DNA from: Eutreptiella sp. 'Long Island Sound 2002'
Taxonomy: Eukaryota > Euglenozoa > Euglenophyceae > Eutreptiales > Eutreptiaceae
Direction: 5' to 3'
Assembly: GCA_964036045.1 (NCBI GenBank)
Contig: OZ038380.1
Location: 11,699,713 to 11,763,712 of the forward strand
Length of the DNA stretch: 64,000 nt
Part shown: in pieces, positions 14,401-24,831 of the stretch
Layout: every line of letters begins with the position of its first letter
How positions within the stretch are numbered: position 1 is the stretch's first letter
Position numbers and translations under genes: made by a program
Notes under the pieces: model-generated
Seen by the model: the letters and a program-made list of their open reading frames with translations, nothing else
Databases searched by the model: none
What the model was told of the DNA's origin: nothing

Positions 14401-17400
14401 AATATTTGGGGGGTGTACAGCCCCCAAATATTTGACAGATGGCGTTCCGTCAAATATTTGGGGGGTGTACAGCCCCCAAATATTTGACGGAACCCCTTCT
14501 GTCAAATATTTGGGGGGTGTACAGCCCCAAAATATTTCACGGATGGGGTTCCGTCAAATATTTGGGGGGTGTACAGCCCCCAAATATTTGACGGATGGCG
14601 TTCCGTCAAATATTTGGGGGGTGTACAGCCCCCAAATATTTCACGGAAGGGGTTCCGTCAAATATTTCGGGGGTGTACAGCCCCCAAATATTTGACGGAA
14701 GGGGTTCCGTCAAATATTTGTGGGGTGTACAGCCCCCAAATATTTGACGGATGGCGTTCCGTCAAATATTTGGGGGGTGTACAGCCCCCAAATATTTGAC
14801 GGAAGGGGTTCCGTCAAATATTTGGGGGGTGTACAGCCCCCAAATATTTGACGGATGGCGTTCCGTCAAATATTTGTGGGGTGTACAGCCCCCAAATATT
14901 TGACGGAAGGGGTTCCGTCAAATATTTGGGGGGTGTACAGCCCCCAAATATTTCACGGATGGCGTTCCGTCAAATATTTGGGGGGTCTAGAGCCCCAAAA
15001 TATTTGACGGAACCCCTGCTGTCAAATATTTGGGGAGTGTACAGCCCCCAAATATTTGACGCAAGGGGTTCCGTCAAATATTTGGGGGGTGTACAGCCCC
15101 AAAATATTTCACGGATGGGGTTCCGTCAAATATTTGGGGGGTGTACAGCCCCCAAATATTTGACGGATGGCGTTCCGTCAAATATTTGGGGGGTGTACAG
15201 CCCCAAAATATTTGACGGATGGCGTTCCGTCAAATATTTGGGGGGTCTAGAGCCCCAAAATATTTGACGGAACCCCTTCCGTCAAATATTTGGGGGGTGT
15301 ACAGCCCCCAAATATTTGACGCAAGGGGTTCCGTCAAATATTTGGGGGGTGTACATCCCCAAAATATTTCACGGATGGGGTTCCGTCAAATATTTGGGGG
15401 GTGTACAGCCCCCAAATATTTGACGGATGGCGTTCCGTCAAATATTTGGGGGGTGTACAGCCCCCAAATATTTCACGGAAGGGGTTCCGTCAAATATTTG
15501 GGGGGTGTACAGCCCCCAAATATTTGACGGAAGGCGTTCCGTCAAATATTTGTGGGGTGTACAGCCCCCAAATATTTGACGGAAGGGGTTCCGTCAAATA
15601 TTTGGGGGGTGTACAGCCCCCAAATATTTGACGGATGGCGTTCCGTCAAATATTTGGGGGGTCTAGAGCCCCGAAATATTTGACGGAACCCCTTCCGTCA
15701 AATATTTGGGGGGTGTACAGCCCCAAAATATTTCACGGATGGGGTTCCGTCAAATATTTGGGGGGTGTACAGCCCCCAAATATTTGACGGATGGCGTTCC
15801 GTCAAATATTTGGGGGGTGTACAGTCCCCAAATATTTGACGCAAGGGGTTCCGTCAAATATTTGGGGGGTGTACAGCCCCCAAATATTTCACGGATGGGG
15901 TTCCGTCAAATATTTGGGGGGTGTACAGCCCCCAAATATTTGACGGATGGCGTTCCGTCAAATATTTGGGGGGTGTACAGCCCCCAAATATTTGACGGAT
16001 GGCGTTCCGTCAAATATTTGGGGGGTCTAGAGCCCCCAAATATTTGACGGAACCCCTTCTGTCAAATATTTGGGGGGTGTACAGCCCCCAAATATTTGAC
16101 GCAAGGGGTTCCGTCAAATATTTGGGGGGTGTACAGCCCCCAAATATTTCACGGATGGGGTTCCGTCAAATATTTGGGGGGTGTACAGCCCCCAAATATT
16201 TCACGGAAGGGGTTCCGTCAAATATTTGGGGGGTGTACAGCCCCCAAATATTTGACGGATGGCGTTCCGTCAAATATTTGGGGGGTGTACAGCCCGAAAA
16301 TATTTGACGGAAGGGGTTCCGTCAAATATTTGGGGGGTGTACAGCCCGAAAATATTTCACGGAAGGGGTTCCGTCAAATATTTGGGGGGTGTACAGCCCC
16401 CAAATATTTGACGGAAGGGGTTCCGTCAAATATTTGGGGGGTGTACAGCCCCCAAACATTTCACGGAAGGGGTTCCGTCAAATATTTGGGGGGTGTACAG
16501 CCCCCAAATATTTGACGGATGGCGTTCCGTCAAATATTTGGGGGGTGTACAGCCCCCAAATATTTGACGGATGGCGTTCCGTCAAATATTTGGGGGGTGT
16601 ACAGCCCCCAAATATTTGACGGATGGCGTTCTGTCAAATATTTGGGGGGTGTACAGCCCCCAAATATTTGACGGAAGGGGTTCCGTCAAATATTTGGTGG
16701 GTGTACAGCCCCCAAATATTTGACGGATGGCGTTCCGCCAAATATTTGCGGGCTGTACAGCCCCAAAATCTTTCACGGAAGGGGTTCCATCAAATATTTG
16801 GGGGGTGTACAGCCCCCAAATATTTGAAGGATGGCGTTCCGTCAAATATTTGGGGGGTGTACAGCCCCCAAATTTTTGACGGAAGGGGTTCCGTCAAATA
16901 TTTGGGGGGTGTACAGCCCCCAAATATTTGACGGATGGCGTTCCGTCAAATATTTGGGGGGTGTACAGCCCGAAAATATTTGACGGAAGGGGTTCCGTCA
17001 AATATTTGGGGGGTGTACAGCCCCCTAATATTTGACGGATGGGGTTCCGTCAAATATTTGGGGGGTTGACAGCCCGAAAATATTTCACGGAAGGGGTTCC
17101 GTCAAATATTTGGGGGGTGTACAGCCCCCAAATATTTCACGGAAGGGGTTCCGTCAAATATTTGGTGGGTGTACAGCCCCCAAATATTTGACGGAAGGGG
17201 TTGGGTCAAATTTTTGGGGGGTGTACAGCCCCCAAATATTTGACGGAAGGGGTTCCGTCAAATATTTGGTGGGTGTTCAGCCCCCAAATATTTGACAGAA
17301 GGGGTTGGGTCAAATTTTGGGGGGGTGTACAGCCCCCAAATATTTGACGGAAGGGGTTCCGTCAAATATTTGGTGGGTGTACAGCCCCCAAATATTTGAC

Positions 17401-18566
17401 GGAAGGGGTTCTGTCAAATATTTGGGGGGTGTAGAGCCCCAAAATATTTCACGGAAGGGGTTCCGTCAAATATTTGGGGGGTGTACAGCCCCCAAATATT
17501 TGACGGAAGGGGTTCCGTCAAATATTTGGGGGGTGTACAGCCCCCAAATATTTGACGGAAGGGGTTCCGTCAAATATTTGGGGGGTGTACAGCCCCCAAA
17601 TATTTGACGGATGGCGTTCCGTCAAATATTTGTGGGGTGTACAGCCCCCAAATATTTGACGGAAGGGGTTCCGTCAAATATTTGGGGGGTGTACAGCCCC
17701 CAAATATTTGACGGATGGCGTTCCGTCAAATATTTGGGGGGTCTAGAGCCCCAAAATATTTGACGGAACCCCTTCTGTCAAATATTTGGGGGGTGTACAG
17801 CCCCCAAATATTTGACGCAAGGGGTTCCGTCAAATATTTGGGGGGTGTACAGCCCCAAAATATTTGACGGATGGGGTTCCGTCAAATATTTGGGGGGTGT
17901 ACAGCCCCCAAATATTTGACGGATGGCGTTCCGCCAAATATTTGGGGGGTGTACAGCCCCCAAATATTTCACGGATGGGGTACCGTCAAATATTTGGGGG
18001 GTGTACAGCCCCCAAATATTTGACGGATGGCGTTCCGTCAAATATTTGGGGGGTGTACAGCCCCCAAATATTTGACGCAAGGGGTTCCGTCAAATATTTG
18101 GGGGGTGTACAGCCCGAAAATATTTCACGGAAGGGGTTCCGTCAAATATTTGGGGGGTGTACAGCCCCCAAATATTTGACTGAAGGGGTTCCGTCAAATA
18201 TTTGGGGGGTGTACAGCCCCCAAATATTTCACGGAGGGGGTTCCGTCAAATATTTGGGGGGTGTACAGCCCCCAAATATTTGACGGATGGCGTTCCGTCA
18301 AATATTTGGGGGGTGTACAGCCCCCAAAACTTTGACGGATGGCGTTCCGTCAAATATTTGGGGGGGTGTACAGCCCCCAAATATTTGACGGATGGCGTTT
18401 CTGTCAAATATTTGGGGGGTGTTACAGCCCCCAAATATTGACGGAAGGGGTTCCGTCAAATATTTGGTGGGTGTACAGCCCCCAAATATTTGACGGATGG
18501 CGTTCCGCCAAATATTTGGGGGGTGTACAGCCCCAAAATATTTGACGGAACCCCTTCCGTCAAATA
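2478..18566. repeat. 52-bp palindromic satellite, about 309 units
   Basis: Head-to-tail 52-bp units fill 16.1 kb. Each holds an inverted repeat with 18-base arms, CCGTCAAATATTTGGGGG and its complement, around the spacer GTGTACAG, whose core TGTACA is itself a palindrome. An 8-base linker joins units: ATGGCGTT, AAGGGGTT, ATGGGGTT or the reversed AACCCCTT. With the AAGGGGTT linker there is a second dyad, GACGGAA-GGGG-TTCCGTC, so the array is close to strand-symmetric. Variants include TTTCACGG ends and TCTAGA or TTGACA spacers. Single-base indels are rare, for example near 4,005 and 12,708. Open frames of 60-154 codons on both strands are by-products of the repeat. Nothing in it resembles a gene, origin or CRISPR spacer. 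Confidence 0.97.
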
Positions 18567-19092
18567 GGTAGGGCTGTGAAATTGATGGGGGGTGGGGCTA
18601 TGAAATTGATGGGGGGTAGGGCTGTGAAATTGATGGGGGGGGGCTATGAAATTGATGGGGGGGGGGCTATGAAATTGAGATAAGGGAGGGGGGGGCTATG
18701 AAATTGATAGGGGGGGGGGCTATGAAATTGATGGGGGGGGCATATGAAATTGATGGGGGGGGGGCTATGAAAATTGATAGGGGGGGGGCTATGAAATTGA
18801 TGGGAGGAGGCTATGAAATTGATGCGGGAGGGGCTATGAAATGGAGGGGGGGGGGGGGCTATGAAATTGATAGGGGGGGGTGCTATGAAATGGATGGGAG
18901 GGGGGCTACGAAATTGATGGGGGGGGGGCTATGAAATGGATGTGGGGGGGGGGGCTATGAAATTGATGGGAGGGGGCTATGAAATTGATGGGGGGGGGGC
19001 TATGAAATGGATGTGGGGGGGGGGGCTATGAAATGGATGGGGGGGGGGCTATGGAATTGATAGGGGGGGCATATGAAATTGATGGGGGGGTA
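18567..19092. repeat. G-rich minisatellite (GGGGCTATGAAATTGAT type)
   Basis: About 20 or more irregular units consist of GGCTATGAAATTGAT separated by runs of 5-12 G. Unit length varies with the G run, roughly 22-28 bp. It begins immediately after the last partial 52-bp unit, within GTCAAATAGGTAGGGCTGTG. The clustered G runs could form G-quadruplexes on the plus strand. The 78-codon plus-strand frame here (MKLIGGGAMKLMGG pattern) is the repeat read as codons and is not a gene. Confidence 0.93.
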
Positions 19093-19304
19093 AATAAGTG
19101 TCAAGGGGGCGCTTGGGGGAGCGGTGCCCCATCCACCCTCCACCGGAACTAACTAAGGAACGGAGTAACATACCTGGTATTTTAATTTTTTTTGGGTTCG
19201 GAGATTGGTAAGCTGGTGGGAAAACACTGTACTGGAAAAAGAAAACCTGAAAAAGAAAAACAGGCATACCCTCCCTAACCTCAACCACACAAGCAGGGAA
19301 ATGA

Positions 19305-19520
19305 CAGGGGGTGGGAGGGAGGAGGGAGGGGAGGGAGGGAGGGAGGGGAGGGAGGGGAGGGAGGGAGGGAGGGAGGCTCTCTTGGGCGGCCGTAGGGGCT
19401 GTGTTGTGCTGTGTTGTGTTGTAATATGCTATGCTATGCTGTATGTTGTGCTTTGGTGTGCTGTGATGTGATGTGCTGGGATGTGCCGTGCTGTGCCGTG
19501 CTGTGTTGTGCCGTGCTCGA
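19305..19520. repeat. GGGA-rich and TGTGCTG-rich low-complexity tracts
   Basis: A GGGA/GGGAG purine tract (19,305-19,378) is followed by an irregular TGTGCTG/TGTGATG tract (19,400-19,515). Just after it comes TGCTCGAAACCCGCTACC, similar to the end of the tRNA-like element near 26,815-26,832. I see no gene in 19,093-20,018. Confidence 0.85.
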
Positions 19521-19717
19521 AACCCGCTACCCCCCCCTCTCCACAGTTCCGGCCCAACCCGATGAACCCACAACCCACCCACCCCTCCAGCAAAACTGAC
19601 CCGATTAGCTGAGGTGAGGTTGCTTGGGCCAGACATCAGGATTCTGTTCCCACTTGTCTTCAGTCACATATGAGCCCCCCCGATCGGTTGCAGTCAGAGA
19701 GATGGGGTGGGATGGGG

Positions 19718-19965
19718 TGGGGGGGGGGGGGAGGGGGGGCACGTACCATCATTGAAGGGGTTGCAAGCACTGGTTGGGTTTCAGACGCTAGGGTCGAGAC
19801 CACAACCCACTTCTACACCTCAAGGGTGTGGTGACAATGGGACAAGTCTGATATTGGGGGGGGGGGGGGCACAGGGGGGGGGGGGGGGGGCGAAGTCTGA
19901 CACATGGGGGGGGGGGGGGGGGGTGTTAGAAAGGGTGTTGGGGGTGGGGGGGGGGGGGGGGTTGG
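19718..19965. repeat. Poly-G tracts
   Basis: Several runs of 8-18 G are separated by short unique segments, including AAGTCTGATATT and AAGTCTGACACAT. They are potential G-quadruplex sequence and a likely source of assembly error. The frames across them (glycine or proline runs) are not genes. Confidence 0.9.
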
Positions 19966-20018
19966 GGTGATGGTCCATAAAAGTCCTGATGTCTGATGTC
20001 TGATAGCCGACTAGGTCG

Positions 20019-20470
20019 CTATACACATAGCTGGCGACCCAGCCACACTCCTGTGCTGTGGACATGGCTCGGCCGTATGGGCCGGAGCCTCCGTGAAAAT
20101 GTTGTCATCTCCCAAATGGCCTGGGCTGTGATCTGTCCAGCACCCCTGGTGCGACACAGCTGGGATAACCACAGGATGCGATGATACTTAAGTACCAAGG
20201 TAGGTGCAATCCGGTGCCCTTTGCACAGCAAGGTGAAAAAGATTTCTTTGGCCCTGCCGGGCCGTGACCGTCCCCCAAATGGTCTGCATGACCTTAGTCT
20301 CGAAGGGCAGGAGGTCTTTGGGCTGAAGTGGCACTATTTCTGCTGCACGCAGGCCAGTGGCCGTGATCATTGTGGAGATGATGTCGCATCTCCTTTCAAA
20401 ATTGCCCTGAGCGCCATGCACCCTATCCAGGAGGCTGCAGGCTTTGGAAATCCTTTTCTTGATGAGCGGT
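20019..20470 (-). pseudogene. Decayed LINE-type reverse transcriptase fragment
   Basis: The minus strand carries two overlapping frames that together resemble the C-terminal part of a non-LTR retrotransposon polymerase. First comes GLRAAEIVPLQPKDLLPFET, then VMQTIWGTVTAR (20,421-20,188). A frame change leads to GHRIAPTLVLKYHRILWLSQ (20,231-20,019). The order, a basic segment, then an [AI]IWG motif, then a G-H-R-x-x-P segment and Y-x-R-[IL]-L-W-L, matches the region after the catalytic domain in many protist elements. The frameshift and the absence of the catalytic YxDD region show it is a remnant. The 200-base gap at 20,717 may hide its upstream part. Assignment is from remembered family patterns, not a search. 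Confidence 0.5.
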
Positions 20471-20716
20471 CCCGAACAAGTCGCGTCCGTGGTGCGGACC
20501 CCCGCGCCAGGGACTTAAACTCAGAAGAGATAGGGAAGGGCACCCCCTGTAGTGCTTGCCTTCACTGGGTGACGGGCGTCAGACGAAAAAACCGACAGAT
20601 TTCTTTGCGTTCACACCCTTGACCCGTGTCCTCAAGCCAGTCAGTGGTGCAGTCTAGCAGGGGGGGTAGTGTGATACTCATCAACCTCCTGACCTCGGTC
20701 TGGAAAAACGGGTGCT

Positions 20717-20916
20717 NNNNNNNNNNNNNNNNNNNNNNNNNNNNNNNNNNNNNNNNNNNNNNNNNNNNNNNNNNNNNNNNNNNNNNNNNNNNNNNNNNNN
20801 NNNNNNNNNNNNNNNNNNNNNNNNNNNNNNNNNNNNNNNNNNNNNNNNNNNNNNNNNNNNNNNNNNNNNNNNNNNNNNNNNNNNNNNNNNNNNNNNNNNN
20901 NNNNNNNNNNNNNNNN
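20717..20916. other. Assembly gap (200 N)
   Basis: Exactly 200 unknown bases are present. The round number suggests a placeholder length, so the true distance is unknown. Frames crossing it are meaningless. Confidence 0.99.
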
Positions 20917-20929
20917 TGACTTTCTCGTG

Positions 20930-21165
20930 ACCAAGGGACCTTTGGTGCCCTCCAACTCCACGATATGTCCGAGAAACGGCCCAAAAAGGCGCCAAAAGCC
21001 CGAAAACTGCGCAATGTGCACCAGCACCCCGAAACCAAGAACGGGCCGTATCTTGGGCTACGTGGCTCAAAAACGAATTCCGAGGGCACCTAGTTCACCC
21101 GCAGCCCCCCACTTTTTAAGGTTTCCAAGCCAGAGAATCGCCCAACGAGACACGTAGACCCCCGT
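20930..21165 (+). repeat. Dispersed repeat A, copy 1
   Basis: The segment contains ATGTCCGAGAAACGGCCCAA, a core GGGCCGTATCTTGGGCTACG, CCCCCCACTTTTTAAGG and CGTAGACCCCCGTACC in that order. The same blocks recur in the same order at 46,135-46,375 (plus) and, inverted, at 22,860-23,125. It starts close to the N gap. No coding capacity is evident. I infer a non-autonomous dispersed element or part of one. Confidence 0.85.
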
Positions 21166-21169
21166 ACCA

Positions 21170-22180
21170 GTGGTCACTTGGTGCAGCCGGAGGGCCGGCT
21201 AGCCCACGCACAGTGGGGGCCAACGGTGGGTCCACCAGGGTCCCCAGGTGGACACTGGTGGACCCTGGTCCTGGTTAAGGGGAGAGGGGTGTAGTAATAT
21301 ATATATGAGGGTTGGACGGGGGGGGGGGGTCTAAACCCCCCTGTTTGTTCAACTAGCAGCCTACTTTCTAGAAATGCGGTTCGGACGCCCCGTGTGTGGT
21401 ACCATCTTGGGTGGTGCATATAGCCCCCCCCTATTTTGAACGTGGGGAATCCAAAAAAAAAAATAGGTCCCGTTGCTTGTTGAAACGGTGGCGGGGCAGT
21501 ACGGCTCGGAAATGTTGGACACTTCTGCCTGTAAATGTGGCTGCTCGGCTACTAGGTGGTTTGTTGTGTACCTACCTTGTGCCCTTAATTTCTCGAACAT
21601 ATCTTTTCGTTGGCAAAACATGCCCGGGGGTGGGGGGTAAATTGGCGCGCTTCGTTGTGCCGATTTCGAAAATCTAGGTGCTTCCTTGAAACTCCACAAT
21701 ATGTCGAAGCAATGCACGAAACACGAAGGCACTGATGGAGTCGCACTGGCACGATTTGATAACTGAGACCAGGACACATGAATGTGGGAGAAAATGGACC
21801 GTTGCTTGAGTTGAGCACCTTGTTGGACCGTTCTTCTTGCATTTTTGAACGCAGCACATCAAAATACATCATTGTACCTTCTATGGTTTTGGGTTGTAGT
21901 GACGATATGTTGGAACTATGCCCGGTTCTCTCCCAAACCCTAGTTGGTAACCTGTGTATTCTGCACGCACAAATCCTGGAAGCGTCCGACTTCTGCCCTT
22001 AATTCCGCAAAAATATGGTCTCCTACGCCCCCCTACCCCGTACATATCCGAAAAGCCTTTTTCTTGGTTATTTCAAAAAAGTATAACCCCCCCCCCCCCA
22101 CGGAACAACATGTTTCTGGAATTCAGCCCGCACCAGAAAAACCCTGCTAGTTTCACGAATAGACCCCCCCCCTGTCCAAC
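21170..22180. other. No gene seen
   Basis: A G+C-rich local inverted sequence with CCACCAGGGTCC and GGTGGACCCTGG lies near 21,225-21,270. A short AT run, G and C homopolymers and A runs follow. Frames up to 138 codons occur on both strands, but none has a protein-like composition with splice support, and I call none. Confidence 0.4.
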
Positions 22181-22182
22181 TT

Positions 22183-22235
<53 letters not shown>

Positions 22236-22252
22236 GAGAGAGAGAGAGAGAG
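22183..22252. repeat. (AG)n microsatellite
   Basis: About 35 AG units are interrupted by two ACAG changes. The 120-codon frame that includes an alternating Arg-Glu run at this point is the microsatellite in translation. Confidence 0.95.
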
Positions 22253-22329
22253 ATATCCTCGAATCTACACCCCTCTCCCCAACTCTAGGTGGCTCCACCA
22301 TACAGCTCTAACGTAAGCGCGAAGGGTAC

Positions 22330-22795
22330 AACTTGGTGCATTCATGTTGCGGAAGATGCTAAACTTGGTCAAAACGAGCTCAAAATGGGCTAAAAACACT
22401 TGTTTGGGCATCCCCAATGGTCCAGGGTCACTTTTGGAAAAACGCGCTTTTGACCCTTTTTCACCCATTTTCGGTTCCAAAACGGCCCATTTTCAAGGCA
22501 TTTTGGAATTTTCCATGGCCCAAAACGCGTCACCACGGGCTCAAAACGGGCTAAAAACGCTTGTTTGAGCATCCCAAGTGGTCTAGGAACAACTTTTGGA
22601 AAAACGCGTTTTTGACCCATTTTTGACCCACTTTTGGTCCCAAAAAGGGCCCATTTTCAAGGCATTTTGGGATTTTCCAAGGGCCCAAATGCGTCACCAG
22701 GGGCTCAAAATGGGCCAAAAACACTTGTTTGAGCATCTCAAATGGTCCAAGATCACTTTTGGGAAAACGCGTTTTTGACCCATTTTTGACTTGTT
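22330..22795 (+). repeat. Repeat B: tandem units of about 162 bp
   Basis: Three units share CTTGTTTGAGCATC, AAAACGCGTTTTTGACCC, CCCATTTTCAAGGCATTTTG and GGCTCAAAA(C/T)GGG. The TGTTTG landmarks are at 22,401, 22,562 and 22,726, giving periods of 161 and 164 bp. The same sequence recurs inverted at 46,430-46,740 and as one worn copy at 51,195-51,365. The minus frames of 71-77 codons here are the repeat read as codons. Confidence 0.9.
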
Positions 22796-22859
22796 TCGCC
22801 CCGGGGACCTTGGTCGACCCACCGTTGGCCCCCACCGTGCACGGGCCGCGCTGCCCTCC

Positions 22860-23125
22860 GGCTCCACAAAGTGACCACGGGTATGGGGGTCTAGGCGTCT
22901 CGTTGGTCGAATCTGAGGCTTGGAAACCACAAAAAGTGGGGGGTTGCGGGTGGACTAGGTGCTCTCGGAATGGGGATTTGAGTGACGTAGCCCAAGATAC
23001 GGCCCGTTCTTGGTTTTGGGCCTGTTCGACACAAACAGTGCACATTCAGGCCATTTTTAGCCATTTTTGGGCTGTTTCTCGGACATATGGTGGAGTTAGA
23101 GGGCAAGAAAGGGTCCATATGCAGG
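22860..23125 (-). repeat. Dispersed repeat A, copy 2 (inverted)
   Basis: This is the reverse complement of the block order in copies 1 and 3, with GTAGCCCAAGATACGGCCCG near 22,987 and AAAAAGTGGGGGGTTG near 22,932. It follows directly after the repeat B tandem, which is the same arrangement, reversed, as at 46.1-46.7 kb. A+B therefore looks like one composite element. Confidence 0.87.
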
Positions 23126-23702
23126 AGGGACGGAGTATGGTTCCTACGGTTCGGAAGCTATGAATCGGTGTGCTAGGGGCTCCTGCATGGCCCACGGATG
23201 AACTCAGAATTCCTGGTTATTGCGGCGCTGTAGGACGTAGGAATGTTGAACCTCGAAGTTTGAGCATGATTCGAATGGAACCCTGGTGTATAGGAATACC
23301 TCTTTTTACAAACTCAACATCAAAATGGTGTGACATAGGCCAGCCCCTTGCTTCTCATGGCCACAATCAATGTGTAGGATGATTGGGGTGGTAAAAAGAA
23401 ACTGAGAGGGCCATCATAGTATCCAATGATTGCGTACGAGGAGGGTTGCACAAGGGCATGTTTTGATACCAAAGATAAAATTTAACCTGCTGTGAGACAA
23501 TGATTTGTGGCCGTAGGATGTGCGTTTAGTGGTGCATTGGTACCTACAAGCAGCATAACACCCCATAGCAACCAAAAAGGCCAAATAGCTAGGTTGAATT
23601 TGGTGAAATGGGTGTATTCAATGCAGGGCGTCCTTATCGGGGGAAAAAAAAAGTGTTGCGGAACCAGTTTTCCCAAAAAAGCCCGCGGGCACTCCATGTG
23701 CT

Positions 23703-23850
23703 CAACCATGGTTGGGGGCGGTTGGCGGTGGGGGGGCGGTTGGCGGCTGGCAGTTGGCAACTGGCGGTTGGTGGCGGTTGGTGGCGGTTGGTGGTTGGCG
23801 GTTGGTGGCGGTTGGCGGTTGATGGGGGTTGGCGGTTGGCGGTTGGTGGT
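23703..23850. repeat. GGCGGTTGGTG minisatellite
   Basis: Irregular units of GGCGGTTGGTGGTTGGC type cover about 150 bp. Inverted fragments of the same motif (AACCGCCAACC) appear near 53,790-53,870, so the family is dispersed. Confidence 0.9.
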
Positions 23851-23868
23851 CCCTTGGGTCGGTCCTTA

Positions 23869-23919
23869 AGGGCGGTCCTTAGCAAAAAAAAAAATTTTGG
23901 TCCCTTGAGGACCGCCCTA
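23869..23919. other. A-loop hairpin
   Basis: Arms AGGGCGGTCCTTAG and TTGAGGACCGCCCT pair almost fully around a loop of about 23 bases that is mostly A followed by TTTTGG. It is a candidate cruciform or RNA hairpin next to the minisatellite. Function is unknown. Confidence 0.7.
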
Positions 23920-24730
23920 ATTCAATGAGCCATCCAAATTGTCCCGGCAAGGTGATGCACCTAGTTCACAGAATTTAACCATTCCACTCAGACATTATGC
24001 TTCTAGTATGATGCATACATGGCTGCTGTTGGTTGATGTAGACACATCAATTGGAAATCAACTCAATGAAGGGTCCCAACTGAGTCACCCTTCGCTGATG
24101 CATGCACCTCCACACCATGGTTCCTTTTGGCTAATGCAACCAATTTGTGTGGTGAGAGGCTCAAAAAAGAAAAAGGAGTCCCCAAGGACGTATTGCACAG
24201 TGCAAAGGGGTGGAGTGTGAAAAAGTAGTGAATCCAATAACAATGAATTGCCTGTCTTGTTTGTTGTCGGGGTTATTCCTAACGCTCGCTGCAGGTGCAC
24301 CGCAGGGCACACCGCAGGCGCCGCAGGGGTGTAGCCCTCACACACCATGCACATTTGCCCACCATCCACCCTAAAAACAGTGCTTTGCTCCGGAGAGGAG
24401 GTGTGCAAAACCAAATAGTGGTGAATGTTGCATAAAGGGGAAAAGTGAAACATACGACTTCACAAGTGGAACTAGCCTGACGTTGCTATCCTCTGGCACC
24501 CCCATCTCCCATTTTCTCTTCTTTTTGGTTTGTGCCTTTTTCCAGTTTTGCATGTCGGATTAGGATTCGGCATCTGCATCATTTTGTGGTGTGGCTCCAC
24601 TATTGTCTCTCCTAAGCCCCCTCAACTCAGAGGAAAAGCATTCTGCTGCTACACACTGTCAATACCTCACGTAAAAGGGAAGGGGTTCGCCTGGGATGCC
24701 TCAGCGGTTGCTGCACACCAAAAATTGTGC

Positions 24731-24747
24731 CTAACCCTAACCCTAAC
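24731..24747 (-). repeat. Interstitial telomeric tract at a predicted intron start
   Basis: On the minus strand GTTAGGGTTAGGGTTAGG follows directly after the predicted exon end CCATCCAG at 24,748. It therefore forms the first bases of the inferred intron, with GTTAGG serving as the 5' splice site. Confidence 0.7.
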
Positions 24748-24831
24748 CTGGATGGTGAATAAACATTGACGATGTGCTCCTCGGAACTTGGGTACAATAG
24801 GTCACGTGAGGACCCGCCACTTAGCTCTGAC
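24748..24831 (-). CDS. Candidate internal exon, unrecognised protein
   Basis: A strong acceptor (ATTTTTTCCTGCAG on the minus strand) precedes an open frame SELSGGSSRDLLYPSSEE, continuing HIVNVYSPS. The exon ends CCAG before GTTAGGGTTAGGG. It is 84 bases long, starts with one base of a split codon and ends with two, so it is a symmetric exon. The protein is Ser-rich and polar and I do not recognise it. It lies downstream of the gene ending at 25,479 and may be part of a separate gene. Without the intron the frame stays open to 24,627. Confidence 0.45.

Larger units (their letters stand above)
23126..24747. other. No gene seen, with a minisatellite and a hairpin
   Basis: The region holds a GGCGGTTGG minisatellite (23,703-23,850) and a strong hairpin (23,869-23,919), described separately. 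The rest is unique sequence with short frames on both strands. I found no exon with both acceptor and donor. Confidence 0.4.

Noticed and set aside
2503-18545. Dozens of 60-154 codon frames such as GGVQPPNISRKGF types
   Set aside because: They are translations of the 52-bp unit in whichever frame lacks the local stop. They occur on both strands.
2478-18566. CRISPR array
   Set aside because: Regular palindromic units occur, but there are no unique spacers and no cas genes. The units are contiguous and the DNA is eukaryotic.
18698-18934. Small Met/Lys/Gly-rich protein
   Set aside because: It is a translation of the G-rich minisatellite.
22551-23163. 164- and 144-codon frames on both strands
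   Set aside because: They lie wholly within dispersed repeats A and B and are not conserved between copies as coding sequence.
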